A DNA stretch of 64,000 nt from 2-02-FULL-55-14 sp964581115 (GTDB lineage: Bacteria > Bacteroidota > Ignavibacteria > UBA10030): positions 124,001 to 188,000 of the forward strand of contig CAZOMY010000002.1 in NCBI GenBank assembly GCA_964581115.1, read 5' to 3'. The notes under the pieces were generated by a model, which did not search any database, was not told the DNA's origin, and was given only the letters and a program-made list of their open reading frames with translations. Positions 9,420 to 17,681 of this stretch are shown piece after piece; the stretch's first letter is position 1; each line of letters starts with the position of its first letter. Made by a program: the position numbers and the translations under genes.

Positions 9420-10265
9420 CTACTTCATTCCTTCCTTTTCCTTCCATTCTTTGATCAGGTTGTTCAGGAAGGTTGCGTTGAAGTTGGGGTTCGCCTTCCT
9501 GCCCGCCTCGATCGCTTTCTCGGCCGTCCTGACGGCCTCACCATACTTGCCCTGCTTGGCTTGGATCTCGGCCTTGAGTCTCAGCGTGCCGGCTCCTTCC
9601 TGAGCGGAGTTCGCCTGATCGGCTAGCTGCTCGGCCTGCCTGAGATCGCCATTATTCTCAAGAAGGAATCGAGAGGCCGACATCAAGCTTCCGATGTAGC
9701 TGTTGAAGGCCGCGCGGGACTGGGCCGCCAACTTTCCGGCGGTGTTGACCGACAGCGGAACGCGCAGAGCAACCTTCTCCCAGTGCAGAACGAGGACCGC
9801 GCTCGTCGCGGTCAGGTCGTCGAACGTGAACGACATCCACTCTTGATGGGGAGCGGCGGCAGGAGTCACGGGCAAACGGAGAACATCGTACGACGGCTCG
9901 TAGACCGTTCCCCAATTCTTGACCTCCGAATTGAAGATGAAGGTCCAGTCGCCCGACGCCGCGGGGATCACGGCCAGCCGGTACGAACCGGGAGCGAGCA
10001 TCGTTCCTCCGACCGTAAGTGAGTCGGTTGTGGTCAGGATCGTCGGCTCGTTCGCTCCGGCGCGCCAGACCTCTCCGAATTTCTGAAGGCCGCCCCAAAT
10101 GGTCCGTCCCTTGACGCCGGGGCGATGGTAGGTGATGCTCACGTCGGACGCGCCGATCCGCTGTTTGACCTCGGCATAGGGACTCACGCGAACGGGCGGC
10201 AACTGCGCCACGAGAGGCATGCTCAACATTGTCCCCAGCACGAGTACGGTGAGCCGATGGGTCAT
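9420..10265 (-). CDS. DUF2911 domain protein with C-terminal TPR-like helices
   Basis: A 281-aa exported protein: Sec signal MTHRLTVLVLGTMLSMPLVAQ, then a DUF2911 domain (about 25-180) with its hallmark pattern ITYHRPGVKGRTIWGG and FGEVWRAGANEPTILT. The last 90 residues are helical with a TPR-like run (QAEQLADQANSAQEGAGTL, KQGKYGEAVRTAEKAIEAG). DUF2911 is frequent in Bacteroidota; its biochemical role is not known to me. The ATG at 10265 is supported by an AGGAG site 7 nt upstream (10273-10277) and the signal peptide; the frame continues open through the heptamer repeat upstream, which should not be taken as coding. Confidence 0.9.
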   Translation of the reverse strand: MTHRLTVLVLGTMLSMPLVAQLPPVRVSPYAEVKQRIGASDVSITYHRPGVKGRTIWGGLQKFGEVWRAGANEPTILTTTDSLTVGGTMLAPGSYRLAVIPAASGDWTFIFNSEVKNWGTVYEPSYDVLRLPVTPAAAPHQEWMSFTFDDLTATSAVLVLHWEKVALRVPLSVNTAGKLAAQSRAAFNSYIGSLMSASRFLLENNGDLRQAEQLADQANSAQEGAGTLRLKAEIQAKQGKYGEAVRTAEKAIEAGRKANPNFNATFLNNLIKEWKEKEGMK

Positions 10266-10295
10266 AGAAAGTCTCCTGAAGGTGGGAGGTGGATG

Positions 10296-10520
10296 GCGAA
10301 AGGTGAAAGGTGAAAGGTGAAAGGTGAAAGGTGAAAGGTGAAAGTATAGGGTAAAAGGGAAAAGGTNNNNNNNNNNNNNNNNNNNNNNNNNNNNNNNNNN
10401 NNNNNNNNNNNNNNNNNNNNNNNNNNNNNNNNNNNNNNNNNNNNNNNNNNNNNNNNNNNNNNNNNNGAAAGGTGAAAGGTGAAAGGTGAAAGGTGAAAGT
10501 ATAGGGTAAAAGGGAAAAGG
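10296..10520. repeat. Heptamer tandem repeat (GAAAGGT)n interrupted by assembly gap
   Basis: Upstream of the DUF2911 gene, GAAAGGT units repeat without interruption, then run into AAAGTATAGGGTAAAAGGGAA. After 100 N the same array and the same tail recur (10467-10520). The two flanks are near-identical, so the gap was placed inside one larger array whose true length is unknown. The region between the two minus-strand genes (10266-10621) otherwise holds no gene. Confidence 0.9.
10367..10466. other. Assembly gap of exactly 100 N
   Basis: A run of 100 unknown bases, the usual placeholder for a scaffold join of unknown size, sitting inside the heptamer array. Confidence 0.99.
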
Positions 10521-10621
10521 TGATCGTGTGGACTTCGTCGTTTCGCACTTTGCATGATCGGTCATGGGCCTGCGCCGATGACACCGGATCTCCGATCCCT
10601 CCGCCCGCTCGTCCCTCTGTG

Positions 10622-11941
10622 CTATTTCGGAAGCCCCTTTTTGGCCACGTCCGTCATGACATTGCAGAAGCGGTCCAGTTCGGGCAATGTTGTATAGACG
10701 CTTGGGGTGATCCGGATCCCTTTGAACTCCGGGTGGACGATGGGCGTCGTGAAGATCTTGTGCTTGTCCATCAGGTACGATCCAATGGCTCCAGGATCAA
10801 CCCCGACCACTTCAAAATTCGCGATACCGCACGATTGTTCGGGGGACATTGAAGTGTGGAAACGGATGTTGGGGAGGTCCTTCAATCGCTGCACCCAGTA
10901 GTCCCGCAGATACCGCATGCGCTCCTCTTTGCGCTTTGCGCCGATGCCGCGGTGGTAGAGCAACGCCTCGCCGATGGCCAATCGGGGGGCGGCGGGATGG
11001 GTCCCGATCTCCTCGAACTTTCTGATGTCGCTGTCCTGCTTTGCGTCGGCCGCCATCAAAGGCCAAAACTTCGGGATCTTCTCTTTCTTGACGAACAGAA
11101 AGCCGGTCCCCTTTGGTGCGAAGCACCATTTGTGAAGGCTGGTGGCGAAAACGTCGCAGTCAAGGTCTTTCTGTTTGAAGTCGAGATGCGCGAACGTGTG
11201 CGCCCCATCCACGACCACTTCGATACCCCGTGCGCGTCCGAGCCGGCAGATCTCCTTGACCGGCAGGATCTGGCCCGTCAGGTTGATCATGTGGCAGATG
11301 AGGATGAGGCGCGTCTTGGGGGTGATGGCCTGCTCGAACGCCTTCGTGATCTCGTCAAGGCTGTTCGGAGGCGTAGGGATCTTGATCTGCTTCAGGACGA
11401 TGCCGTCGCGGCGCTCTCGTTGTTTGAGCGTGTTCAGCATGCGCGGATAGTCCTGCGTCGTCGTCAGGACCTCGTCGCCGGCCTTCAGGTCGAGGCCGAA
11501 CAGAACAGCCTCCAGACCGTCAGAAACGTTCCGGGTGATGGCGATCTCTTCGCGGTCGCATCCGAACTCCTCAGCAAGTCCGGTACGGATCGTCTCGCTC
11601 TGCGGCTCCATGATCTGCCACATCGTGTAGGCCGTCACATCCTCCTGTTGCCAGATGTACCGGACAAAAGCTTCCGTGACGATCCGTGGCGACGGGGAGA
11701 CGCCGCCATTATTGAGGTTCGTGATCCCGCGGGTGATGCTGAATGAGCGCTGGATCTCGAACCAGAAGTCCTCGTCACGTGCCGCCTGCCACGGCGTCAG
11801 GTGCGAGGTTGCCTTCGCGGCGGCATGCAGCTCGTCGAACAATGCGCCGACGACGGGAGAAGTCAGCGTGGCGAGTCCGAGGCCTTTCCCGACGCTGGCG
11901 AGAAAGTCGCGGCGATTCCATGGTGCTTGCTCGATCCTCAT
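10622..11941 (-). CDS. Class V aminotransferase-fold PLP enzyme with Tat signal
   Basis: A 439-aa fold-type I PLP enzyme of the class V aminotransferase/isopenicillin-N-epimerase group. The N-terminus has a twin-arginine motif (NRRDFL, R10-R11) followed by a hydrophobic stretch (about 15-35), so export as a folded holoenzyme is likely. PLP-site residues: D245 in VVVDGAH and Schiff-base Lys271 in ATSLHKW. NNGGVSPSP (about 78-86) is the typical substrate-side loop. It could be a desulfurase-, lyase- or epimerase-type enzyme; no extra domain helps decide. It ends the same-strand run that begins with the Cys/Met PLP gene, 24 nt after a CocE hydrolase. Confidence 0.88.
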   Translation of the reverse strand: MRIEQAPWNRRDFLASVGKGLGLATLTSPVVGALFDELHAAAKATSHLTPWQAARDEDFWFEIQRSFSITRGITNLNNGGVSPSPRIVTEAFVRYIWQQEDVTAYTMWQIMEPQSETIRTGLAEEFGCDREEIAITRNVSDGLEAVLFGLDLKAGDEVLTTTQDYPRMLNTLKQRERRDGIVLKQIKIPTPPNSLDEITKAFEQAITPKTRLILICHMINLTGQILPVKEICRLGRARGIEVVVDGAHTFAHLDFKQKDLDCDVFATSLHKWCFAPKGTGFLFVKKEKIPKFWPLMAADAKQDSDIRKFEEIGTHPAAPRLAIGEALLYHRGIGAKRKEERMRYLRDYWVQRLKDLPNIRFHTSMSPEQSCGIANFEVVGVDPGAIGSYLMDKHKIFTTPIVHPEFKGIRITPSVYTTLPELDRFCNVMTDVAKKGLPK

Positions 11942-11965
11942 CGCTTCCTCCGTTGATGGATGCGG

Positions 11966-13843
11966 CTACGGTTGAAGTCGCTTGAACGTGATCGAAGAGA
12001 CACGGCCTTCCGTCCGGTACACCCGTTGCGTGGTGGCACGGAAATCGGCGTCCGTCGCCTTGGGGATGTCCATGAACACTCCAGGATTCCGGTCGACCAT
12101 GGGAAACCAGGTGCTTTGGATCTGCACCATGATCCGGTGACCCTTCTTGAAGGTATGAAAGACGTCCTGAAGGTCAAACGAGATCGTCGTGGGAGAATTC
12201 GGCGTGAACGGCTCGGGCCTGGACATGCTGTTTCTGAACTTGCCCCTGAGAACGTCCCCTCGCACAAGCATCTGATATCCTCCCAGAGGCGTTCCGACGG
12301 CGCCATAGGAGAACGGTGTGGGCACAAACCCCATCCGGTCCGGGAAGACGTCGATGACCTTGACGACCCAGTCGCAATCCGTCCCGGAGGTCGAAGCCGT
12401 CAGGTCAACGTCGATGGGACCGGCGACGGTGATGTCTTCGGTGAGAGGGTCGGTAGCGTAGACAAGGACGTCGGGCCGACGCGACGCGAACCGTTGGTCC
12501 TCGATCATGAACGATGGTTGGTACCAGTGGCCGATGCGGTTCGTGTACTGGACCGGCTTGTTCGGGTCGCTGACGTACTCGTCATACGGCGTCGATGTGC
12601 GGCCGGGAGGCGCGAAGCTGAGCCGTCCCTTCGGCGTGAGATACACGCGCAGGTCCAGCAGTCCTTTGGGCGGCCAGACGGTCATGCGGTGCCATGTTTT
12701 TGTACCGGTGTTGAAGACCGTCGCCTCGGGCAATGCTGGTGCCGGAGCGCCATACAGGTGGTGCGCGAAGAACGGGGCTTCGATGCTGTCGGTGTAGAAG
12801 GCGCTCGTTGCACCGTTCCATTCGATGTCGCCCAGCTTCTCGCCCGATTCGTTGTTCCACTGGCCGTGATACCACGGTCCCATGACAAACCGCACGTCGG
12901 AATCCGGCGACTGACGCTCGGCGGCAGCGTACGAATGGAGCGCGCCGTAGAGGTTCTCTGCGTCGAACCATCCTCCCACGACCAGAACGGCCGGTTTCAG
13001 GTCCTTCAAATGGGGAAGAATGCTGCGCTCTGCCCAATAGTCGTTCCAGCGATCGTTGGCCAGCATCGTGTTCCAATAGGCCACGCTATCATGGAAGTAT
13101 CGCGCGTTGGCGTTGCGCAGCGCTCCGAGTCGCAGAAAGAAGTCATATTCGTCCGGCGTTCCGTGGTCCAGGAAGTGATCCGGCTCCGACTTCGGCTTCG
13201 GCCGCGGCCAGCCAAACCAGCTCATGAAGTTGAATGCGTGCGGGAGGAAGAAGGCGCCGTTGTGGTAGAAGTCGTCGCCCGACATCCATTGCGAGACGGG
13301 AGCCTGCGGTGAAGTGGCTTTGAGCGCCGGATGGTTGCTGAGCGTCGCCATCCAGGTGAAGAAACCCGGATACGAGATGCCGCTGACGCCGACACGGCCA
13401 TTGTTGCGCGGTACGTTCTTGACCAACCATTCGATCGTATCATACGAATCCGTGCTTTCGTCGATGTCTTGCGCGGTCGACTTCGTCGGCCGATGAGGCC
13501 GAACATGCTCGAACGTCCCCTCGGACATGTAGCGGCCGCGGACATCCTGATAGACGATGATGTAGCCGTCCCGGAAATACCGGTCCCGCTGGTTGCCGAC
13601 GGCTTGCGGGTAGGCCTCGGATCCGTACGGAGCCACCGAGTAAGGCGTGCGCGTCAGGATGATCGCGTAGGTGCGCGTCGTATCCTTCGGCTGAAAGATG
13701 CTCGTGAAGAGCCTGACCCCGTCGCGCATCGGAATGGCGACCTCCTGCTTTGTGTAGTGCGCCTTGATATCGTACGCCGTCTGGCCGAAAGCAACGGCAG
13801 AGAGGGAGAGCACGACGAGGAGGGCGAATGGCCGACAATTCAT
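11966..13843 (-). CDS. Secreted CocE/NonD (S15) hydrolase, copy 1
   Basis: A 625-aa alpha/beta hydrolase with signal peptide (MNCRPFALLVVLSLSAVAFGQ). The IPMRDGVRLFTSIFQP start, the GxSxxG nucleophile elbow GISYPG (Ser157), the acid motif GGWFD and the GPWYHGQW histidine motif match the CocE/X-Pro dipeptidyl-peptidase S15 family; the C-terminal third is the jelly-roll domain (VDLTASTSGTDCDWVVKV). Such enzymes cleave esters, amides or glutaryl-type acyl groups. It overlaps the DUF1648 gene by 4 nt and is a clear paralogue of the gene at 14359-16239. Confidence 0.92.
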   Translation of the reverse strand: MNCRPFALLVVLSLSAVAFGQTAYDIKAHYTKQEVAIPMRDGVRLFTSIFQPKDTTRTYAIILTRTPYSVAPYGSEAYPQAVGNQRDRYFRDGYIIVYQDVRGRYMSEGTFEHVRPHRPTKSTAQDIDESTDSYDTIEWLVKNVPRNNGRVGVSGISYPGFFTWMATLSNHPALKATSPQAPVSQWMSGDDFYHNGAFFLPHAFNFMSWFGWPRPKPKSEPDHFLDHGTPDEYDFFLRLGALRNANARYFHDSVAYWNTMLANDRWNDYWAERSILPHLKDLKPAVLVVGGWFDAENLYGALHSYAAAERQSPDSDVRFVMGPWYHGQWNNESGEKLGDIEWNGATSAFYTDSIEAPFFAHHLYGAPAPALPEATVFNTGTKTWHRMTVWPPKGLLDLRVYLTPKGRLSFAPPGRTSTPYDEYVSDPNKPVQYTNRIGHWYQPSFMIEDQRFASRRPDVLVYATDPLTEDITVAGPIDVDLTASTSGTDCDWVVKVIDVFPDRMGFVPTPFSYGAVGTPLGGYQMLVRGDVLRGKFRNSMSRPEPFTPNSPTTISFDLQDVFHTFKKGHRIMVQIQSTWFPMVDRNPGVFMDIPKATDADFRATTQRVYRTEGRVSSITFKRLQP

Positions 13844-14355
13844 GACGTTCTCCTGGAAGATGGCCCGGAAGATGCTTTGACCAGATAGACGATGAGCAGG
13901 ACGAAGGTCCCGGCAACAAGCACGGGCACCAGCCAGACTCCTGGATGCGAATGCCCTTGCGACGCTCGGATGACGATCCAGACGATGACCGCAAAGAGCG
14001 CCTGCAGGAGGATGTTCAGCGATTGGATGAGCCGAACCGCGAGCCGATACTGGCGCGGCGCGTTCTGCTCGGTGATGACCACGAGGTAGTTGTAGATGTG
14101 CGGAAAGCGTGACAACACCGCCATGCTGATGAGGAGCACGAAGCTGATCGTCGGCAAGACGAACAGCTCGCCCCGCGGCCCCCAGCGGTTCGGCTGCCCG
14201 GCCATGTCAAAGTGCATCGGCAGACGCTCGGGGAGGTCGGACCAAGATGACAGAACGACGGCGAGTCCGGACATCCAGCTGGCGATCGCAAGCCCGTCGA
14301 GGAACAGGTCGAGCGTCGTCCGTTCGAGCGTGAGGCGGGGTTGCTCTGGCTTCAT
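13840..14355 (-). CDS. DUF1648-type multi-pass membrane protein
   Basis: A 171-aa protein with about four hydrophobic helices. After the first comes PERLPMHFDMAGQPNRWG, the diagnostic DUF1648 motif (usually PxxIPxHFdxxGxpdrw). DUF1648 occurs in SdpI-like immunity/signal proteins, but this protein is short and its role is unknown. It sits between two paralogous CocE hydrolases, overlapping one by 4 nt and 3 nt from the other, so all three should be on one mRNA. Confidence 0.8.
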   Translation of the reverse strand: MKPEQPRLTLERTTLDLFLDGLAIASWMSGLAVVLSSWSDLPERLPMHFDMAGQPNRWGPRGELFVLPTISFVLLISMAVLSRFPHIYNYLVVITEQNAPRQYRLAVRLIQSLNILLQALFAVIVWIVIRASQGHSHPGVWLVPVLVAGTFVLLIVYLVKASSGPSSRRTS

Positions 14356-14358
14356 GCC

Positions 14359-16239
14359 TCAGTGCGTCCTCAAGATCGGCAGGATCAATCGTGTTGCCGC
14401 ATCGGCGGCTCGGTACACTCGTTGCATCGTCGGTCGAAAGTCCTTTGCCTTCGCAGCATAAATGTCCTGGAAGGCTCCCGTGTTCCTGTCCACGAGGGGG
14501 AACCACGTACTCTGGACCTGTACCATGATCCGATGGCCCTTCTTGAACCGATGAAGCTTGTCCGGCAGATCGAAGCGGATCGGTTCGACGGCGTTAGGGC
14601 GAACGGGTTTCGGTCGTTCGAAACTCTCCCGATACTTGGCCCGGAAGGCTTCGCCGGCAAGGAGCATCTGGAAGCCCCCCATGCGGATCCCATGAGGGTT
14701 TGGTAGCGGGTCGGGTGTATCGGGTGGAAAGACGTCGATGAGCTTGATCATCCAATCGCAATCGGTTCCGCTCGTCGATCCGTAGAGATCAACCCTCACG
14801 GCGCCGGCGATCGTCACGTCCTCCTGCAGGGGCTCGGTCTGGTAAACGAGCACGTCAGGGCGGGTCGACGCAAACCGCTGGTCCTCAACCATGAAGAGAT
14901 GTCCCATCGACATCGTCGTCGTGGCGGTGAAGGGAACGGGCTTCGAAGGGTCGCTCACGTAGGCATCGAAGACCTTCGTGCGCGTCGGCGGTTCGAAGGA
15001 AAGCCGTCCATCCTCGCGAAGATAGAGCGGCGTCGGCGCGACGGAGGTCGGAGGCCACGAATCGAATGTGCGCCACTCATTCCCGCCCGTCATGAATGCC
15101 GTCACCTCGGCAAGCGTGTCGACCCCTTCCCCTTTCAGATGAGCGTTGAAGAACCGACGCTCAAGATTCTCACGGTACCAGAGGCTTGTTTTCTGTCCGA
15201 ACCGGATGTTCCCGAGCGTGTCGCCGTCAACGCGAGCCCATCCGCCGTGGTGCCAGGGCCCCCACACGAGAATGTTGCGCGTACCGGGCGAGCGTTGCTC
15301 GATCGATCGGTAGATGTTGACGGCGCCGTACTTGTCCTCGGAATCGAACCACCCGCCGACGGTCATGACCGCGGGAGATGTCGCCCCCAGATGGGGAAGG
15401 ACATTGCGCGACTGCCAGTAGGCGTCGTAGTCGCCGTGGGCCATGAACTCATTCCAGACCGGAACCCGCCCCTTGAAGAATTGTTCGTCGACGTTGGAGA
15501 GCGGGCCGATCTCGCGAAGCAGGTAGTCATAGCCATCCGTCATCGGGAACGACCACGACGACGGAGCATGCGACAGGGCCGTACTGTCGGTGAATGCCGG
15601 TTGCGTGAACCAGAGCCACCCAAACGCGTGGATGAGCCAGAAAGCGCCGTTGTGATGGAAGTCGTCTCCGATCCAGGTGTCGGCCATGGGGGCTTGGGGC
15701 GAAGCCGCTGCAAGGGCGGGATGCGGGTCGATAAGCCCCATCGCCACCTGGAAGCCGGGATAGGAGATGCCCCACATGCCGACACGTCCGTTGTGCCCAC
15801 GGACGTTCTTCACCAGCCAGTCGATCGTATCATACGTGTCGGAGCTCTCGTCCGTATCGCTCGGTCCGCGCTTTACAGGCTTGTGCGGTCGCATGAACTC
15901 GAATGTCCCTTCCGACATGAATTTGCCACGCACGTCCTGATACACGAAGATGTAGCCATCGTCCTGCAGAAGGGTGGAAGGGCCGAGCGATGAACGGTAG
16001 GCATCCGGTCCGTACGGACGGACGCTGTAGACGGTCCGCATGAACAGGATGGGATAGGTGCGGCTTGTGTCGCGCGGCCGGTAGATCTGCGTGAAGAGCC
16101 GCACGCCATCGCGCATCGGAATGCGGACCTCTTCCTTGGCATAGGAGGTCCGGACCCGCTCGACGCTCGACTGGGCGGCGGATGGCGGCGTTGCAAGCAG
16201 GAGGAGAAACAGCGCCGCCACCGTCAGCCGCGCCGTCAT
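14359..16239 (-). CDS. Secreted CocE/NonD (S15) hydrolase, copy 2
   Basis: A 626-aa paralogue of the hydrolase at 11966-13843, with its own signal peptide (ending ATPPSAAQS). Shared blocks include IPMRDGVRLFT, YQDVRG(K/R)(F/Y)MSEGTFE and TYDTIDWLVKNV. Nucleophile Ser159 lies in GISYPG, with acid motif GGWFD and histidine motif GPWHHGGW. The jelly-roll C-terminal domain is present (VDLYGSTSGTDCDWMIKL). The start overlaps the PLP gene stop by 4 nt (ATGA). Divergence from copy 1 is substantial, which argues for an old duplication with possibly different substrates rather than recent redundancy. Confidence 0.92.
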   Translation of the reverse strand: MTARLTVAALFLLLLATPPSAAQSSVERVRTSYAKEEVRIPMRDGVRLFTQIYRPRDTSRTYPILFMRTVYSVRPYGPDAYRSSLGPSTLLQDDGYIFVYQDVRGKFMSEGTFEFMRPHKPVKRGPSDTDESSDTYDTIDWLVKNVRGHNGRVGMWGISYPGFQVAMGLIDPHPALAAASPQAPMADTWIGDDFHHNGAFWLIHAFGWLWFTQPAFTDSTALSHAPSSWSFPMTDGYDYLLREIGPLSNVDEQFFKGRVPVWNEFMAHGDYDAYWQSRNVLPHLGATSPAVMTVGGWFDSEDKYGAVNIYRSIEQRSPGTRNILVWGPWHHGGWARVDGDTLGNIRFGQKTSLWYRENLERRFFNAHLKGEGVDTLAEVTAFMTGGNEWRTFDSWPPTSVAPTPLYLREDGRLSFEPPTRTKVFDAYVSDPSKPVPFTATTTMSMGHLFMVEDQRFASTRPDVLVYQTEPLQEDVTIAGAVRVDLYGSTSGTDCDWMIKLIDVFPPDTPDPLPNPHGIRMGGFQMLLAGEAFRAKYRESFERPKPVRPNAVEPIRFDLPDKLHRFKKGHRIMVQVQSTWFPLVDRNTGAFQDIYAAKAKDFRPTMQRVYRAADAATRLILPILRTH

Positions 16240-17552
16240 TTCACCTCTTCCTTTGCTTCGGACCCAACGCGGGTCTCGCCTGAGAGTTCGACATGCTTGA
16301 GGGCCTGGTCGATATCCCAGATGAGGTCGTCCGGATCCTCAACGCCGATGGAGACGCGCACCAGACTCTCGGTGAGGCCGGTGGCGCGCTTCACGTGTTC
16401 ATCCACTCCGCAGTGGGTCATCGAGAACGGATGCTCGGCCAGCGATTCAGTGCTCCCCAGACTCACGGCGAGCTTGATGAGCTTCATCGAGTTGAGGAAG
16501 CGAAAAGCTTCGCGTTCTCCACCGGCAATGTCGAAGCTGATCATGGCTCCGGGGGCGAGGCACTGACGCCGGTAGATCTCATATTGGGGGTCGCCCGGTT
16601 TCAAGAGTCCGGGGTAGTAGACCTTCCGCACCTTGGGATGCGTCGCCAGCCATGCTGCCACCTTCTTGGCATTTTCGCACTGGAGCATCATGCGCGGCTT
16701 CAGGGTCTCGAGCGAGCGCATGAGCAGCCATCCGGTGTGCGCACCGACCATCGTTCCCAGCATCGAACGAAGCGCCTTGACGCGGTGGATGAGCTCCGCC
16801 GACCCGAGCGTTGCGCCGGCGATCACGTCGCTGTGTCCTCCGATGTACTTCGTCGCCGAATAGATCACCAGGTCCACGCCGTGCTTCAGGGGATGCTGGA
16901 AGACGGGGCCAAGGAAGGTGTTGTCGATCACGGTCAATACTTTTCGGTCGCCGGCGGAGAATTCTCTGCCCAGTTGAACGACCATGTCGATGTCGACGAG
17001 GCCATTTGTCGGGTTGGCCGGAGATTCGAAGTAGATCATGGCCAGCTTGTCGGCCCTGCCGGTCTTCTTGATGACGGCGCGAACCTCGTCGATCGTCTGA
17101 CCCGGGAGGAAGCTCGCCGATTCGACCTGCATTTTCGGCAGGAAATCGCGAAGGAAGTGCTCTGTCCCACCATAGAGGGGCTCGCAGAAGGCAACAAGGT
17201 CTCCGGGATGGAGGAACTCCATCAGCGTCGTGCTGATCGCGGCCATCCCGCTCGCGAAAGCCGCGCAGGCTTCGGCGCCGTCCCACAGGCAAAGACGGTC
17301 CTCGAGGATCTCGATGTCGGGATTATTGATGCGGGTGTAGACGAGACCCGGTTCTTCGTCAGGCCCAAGGGTCCTTTTTCCGTAGGCCAGCTCGAAGTGG
17401 GCTTTCCCCTGTTCGGCCGACTTGAAGGTGAAGGTCGATGTCTGAAAAATGGGAGACTTGACGGCCCCCTCGGACCATTCGGCCTTGTAGCCGTAGGACA
17501 TCATCAGACTCTCGGGCTTCATGTGTTTCACATACTCGCGCTTGTCTTTCAT
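16236..17552 (-). CDS. Cys/Met metabolism PLP-dependent enzyme (cystathionine gamma-synthase family)
   Basis: A 438-aa fold-type I PLP enzyme of the transsulfuration family (cystathionine gamma-synthase/lyase, methionine gamma-lyase, O-acetylhomoserine sulfhydrylase). Schiff-base Lys235 lies in YSATKYIGGHSD; YTRINNP (about 72-78), ASGMAAI (about 100-106) and VIDNTF (about 208-213) are family hallmarks. It is longer than the usual 380-400 aa, mainly through N-terminal residues 1-30. I cannot choose between synthase and lyase. The ATG at 17552 follows about 130 bp of non-coding sequence after the thiolase, so it probably has its own promoter and leads the CocE-DUF1648-CocE-aminotransferase unit. 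Confidence 0.88.
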   Translation of the reverse strand: MKDKREYVKHMKPESLMMSYGYKAEWSEGAVKSPIFQTSTFTFKSAEQGKAHFELAYGKRTLGPDEEPGLVYTRINNPDIEILEDRLCLWDGAEACAAFASGMAAISTTLMEFLHPGDLVAFCEPLYGGTEHFLRDFLPKMQVESASFLPGQTIDEVRAVIKKTGRADKLAMIYFESPANPTNGLVDIDMVVQLGREFSAGDRKVLTVIDNTFLGPVFQHPLKHGVDLVIYSATKYIGGHSDVIAGATLGSAELIHRVKALRSMLGTMVGAHTGWLLMRSLETLKPRMMLQCENAKKVAAWLATHPKVRKVYYPGLLKPGDPQYEIYRRQCLAPGAMISFDIAGGEREAFRFLNSMKLIKLAVSLGSTESLAEHPFSMTHCGVDEHVKRATGLTESLVRVSIGVEDPDDLIWDIDQALKHVELSGETRVGSEAKEEVK

Positions 17553-17681
17553 GGCACACCTGTTCTTTCTCGTTGGAGATCTTGGGGGGTCGTTACTTTG
17601 AAAAAGGATGTCGCGCAGCGACTGCTGAGAATGCCGCGCAATACTACGCTTGCCATGATGCGACCAAAGACATGCGACGGT

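Noticed and set aside
10296..10520. Possible CRISPR array
   Set aside because: The repeat is a 7-bp unit without unique spacers; no cas genes are present.
9433..10565. Extension of the DUF2911 frame upstream through the repeat and N run
   Set aside because: The extra residues (SPFTFHLSPFTF) are a direct translation of the heptamer array; SD and signal peptide place the start at 10265.
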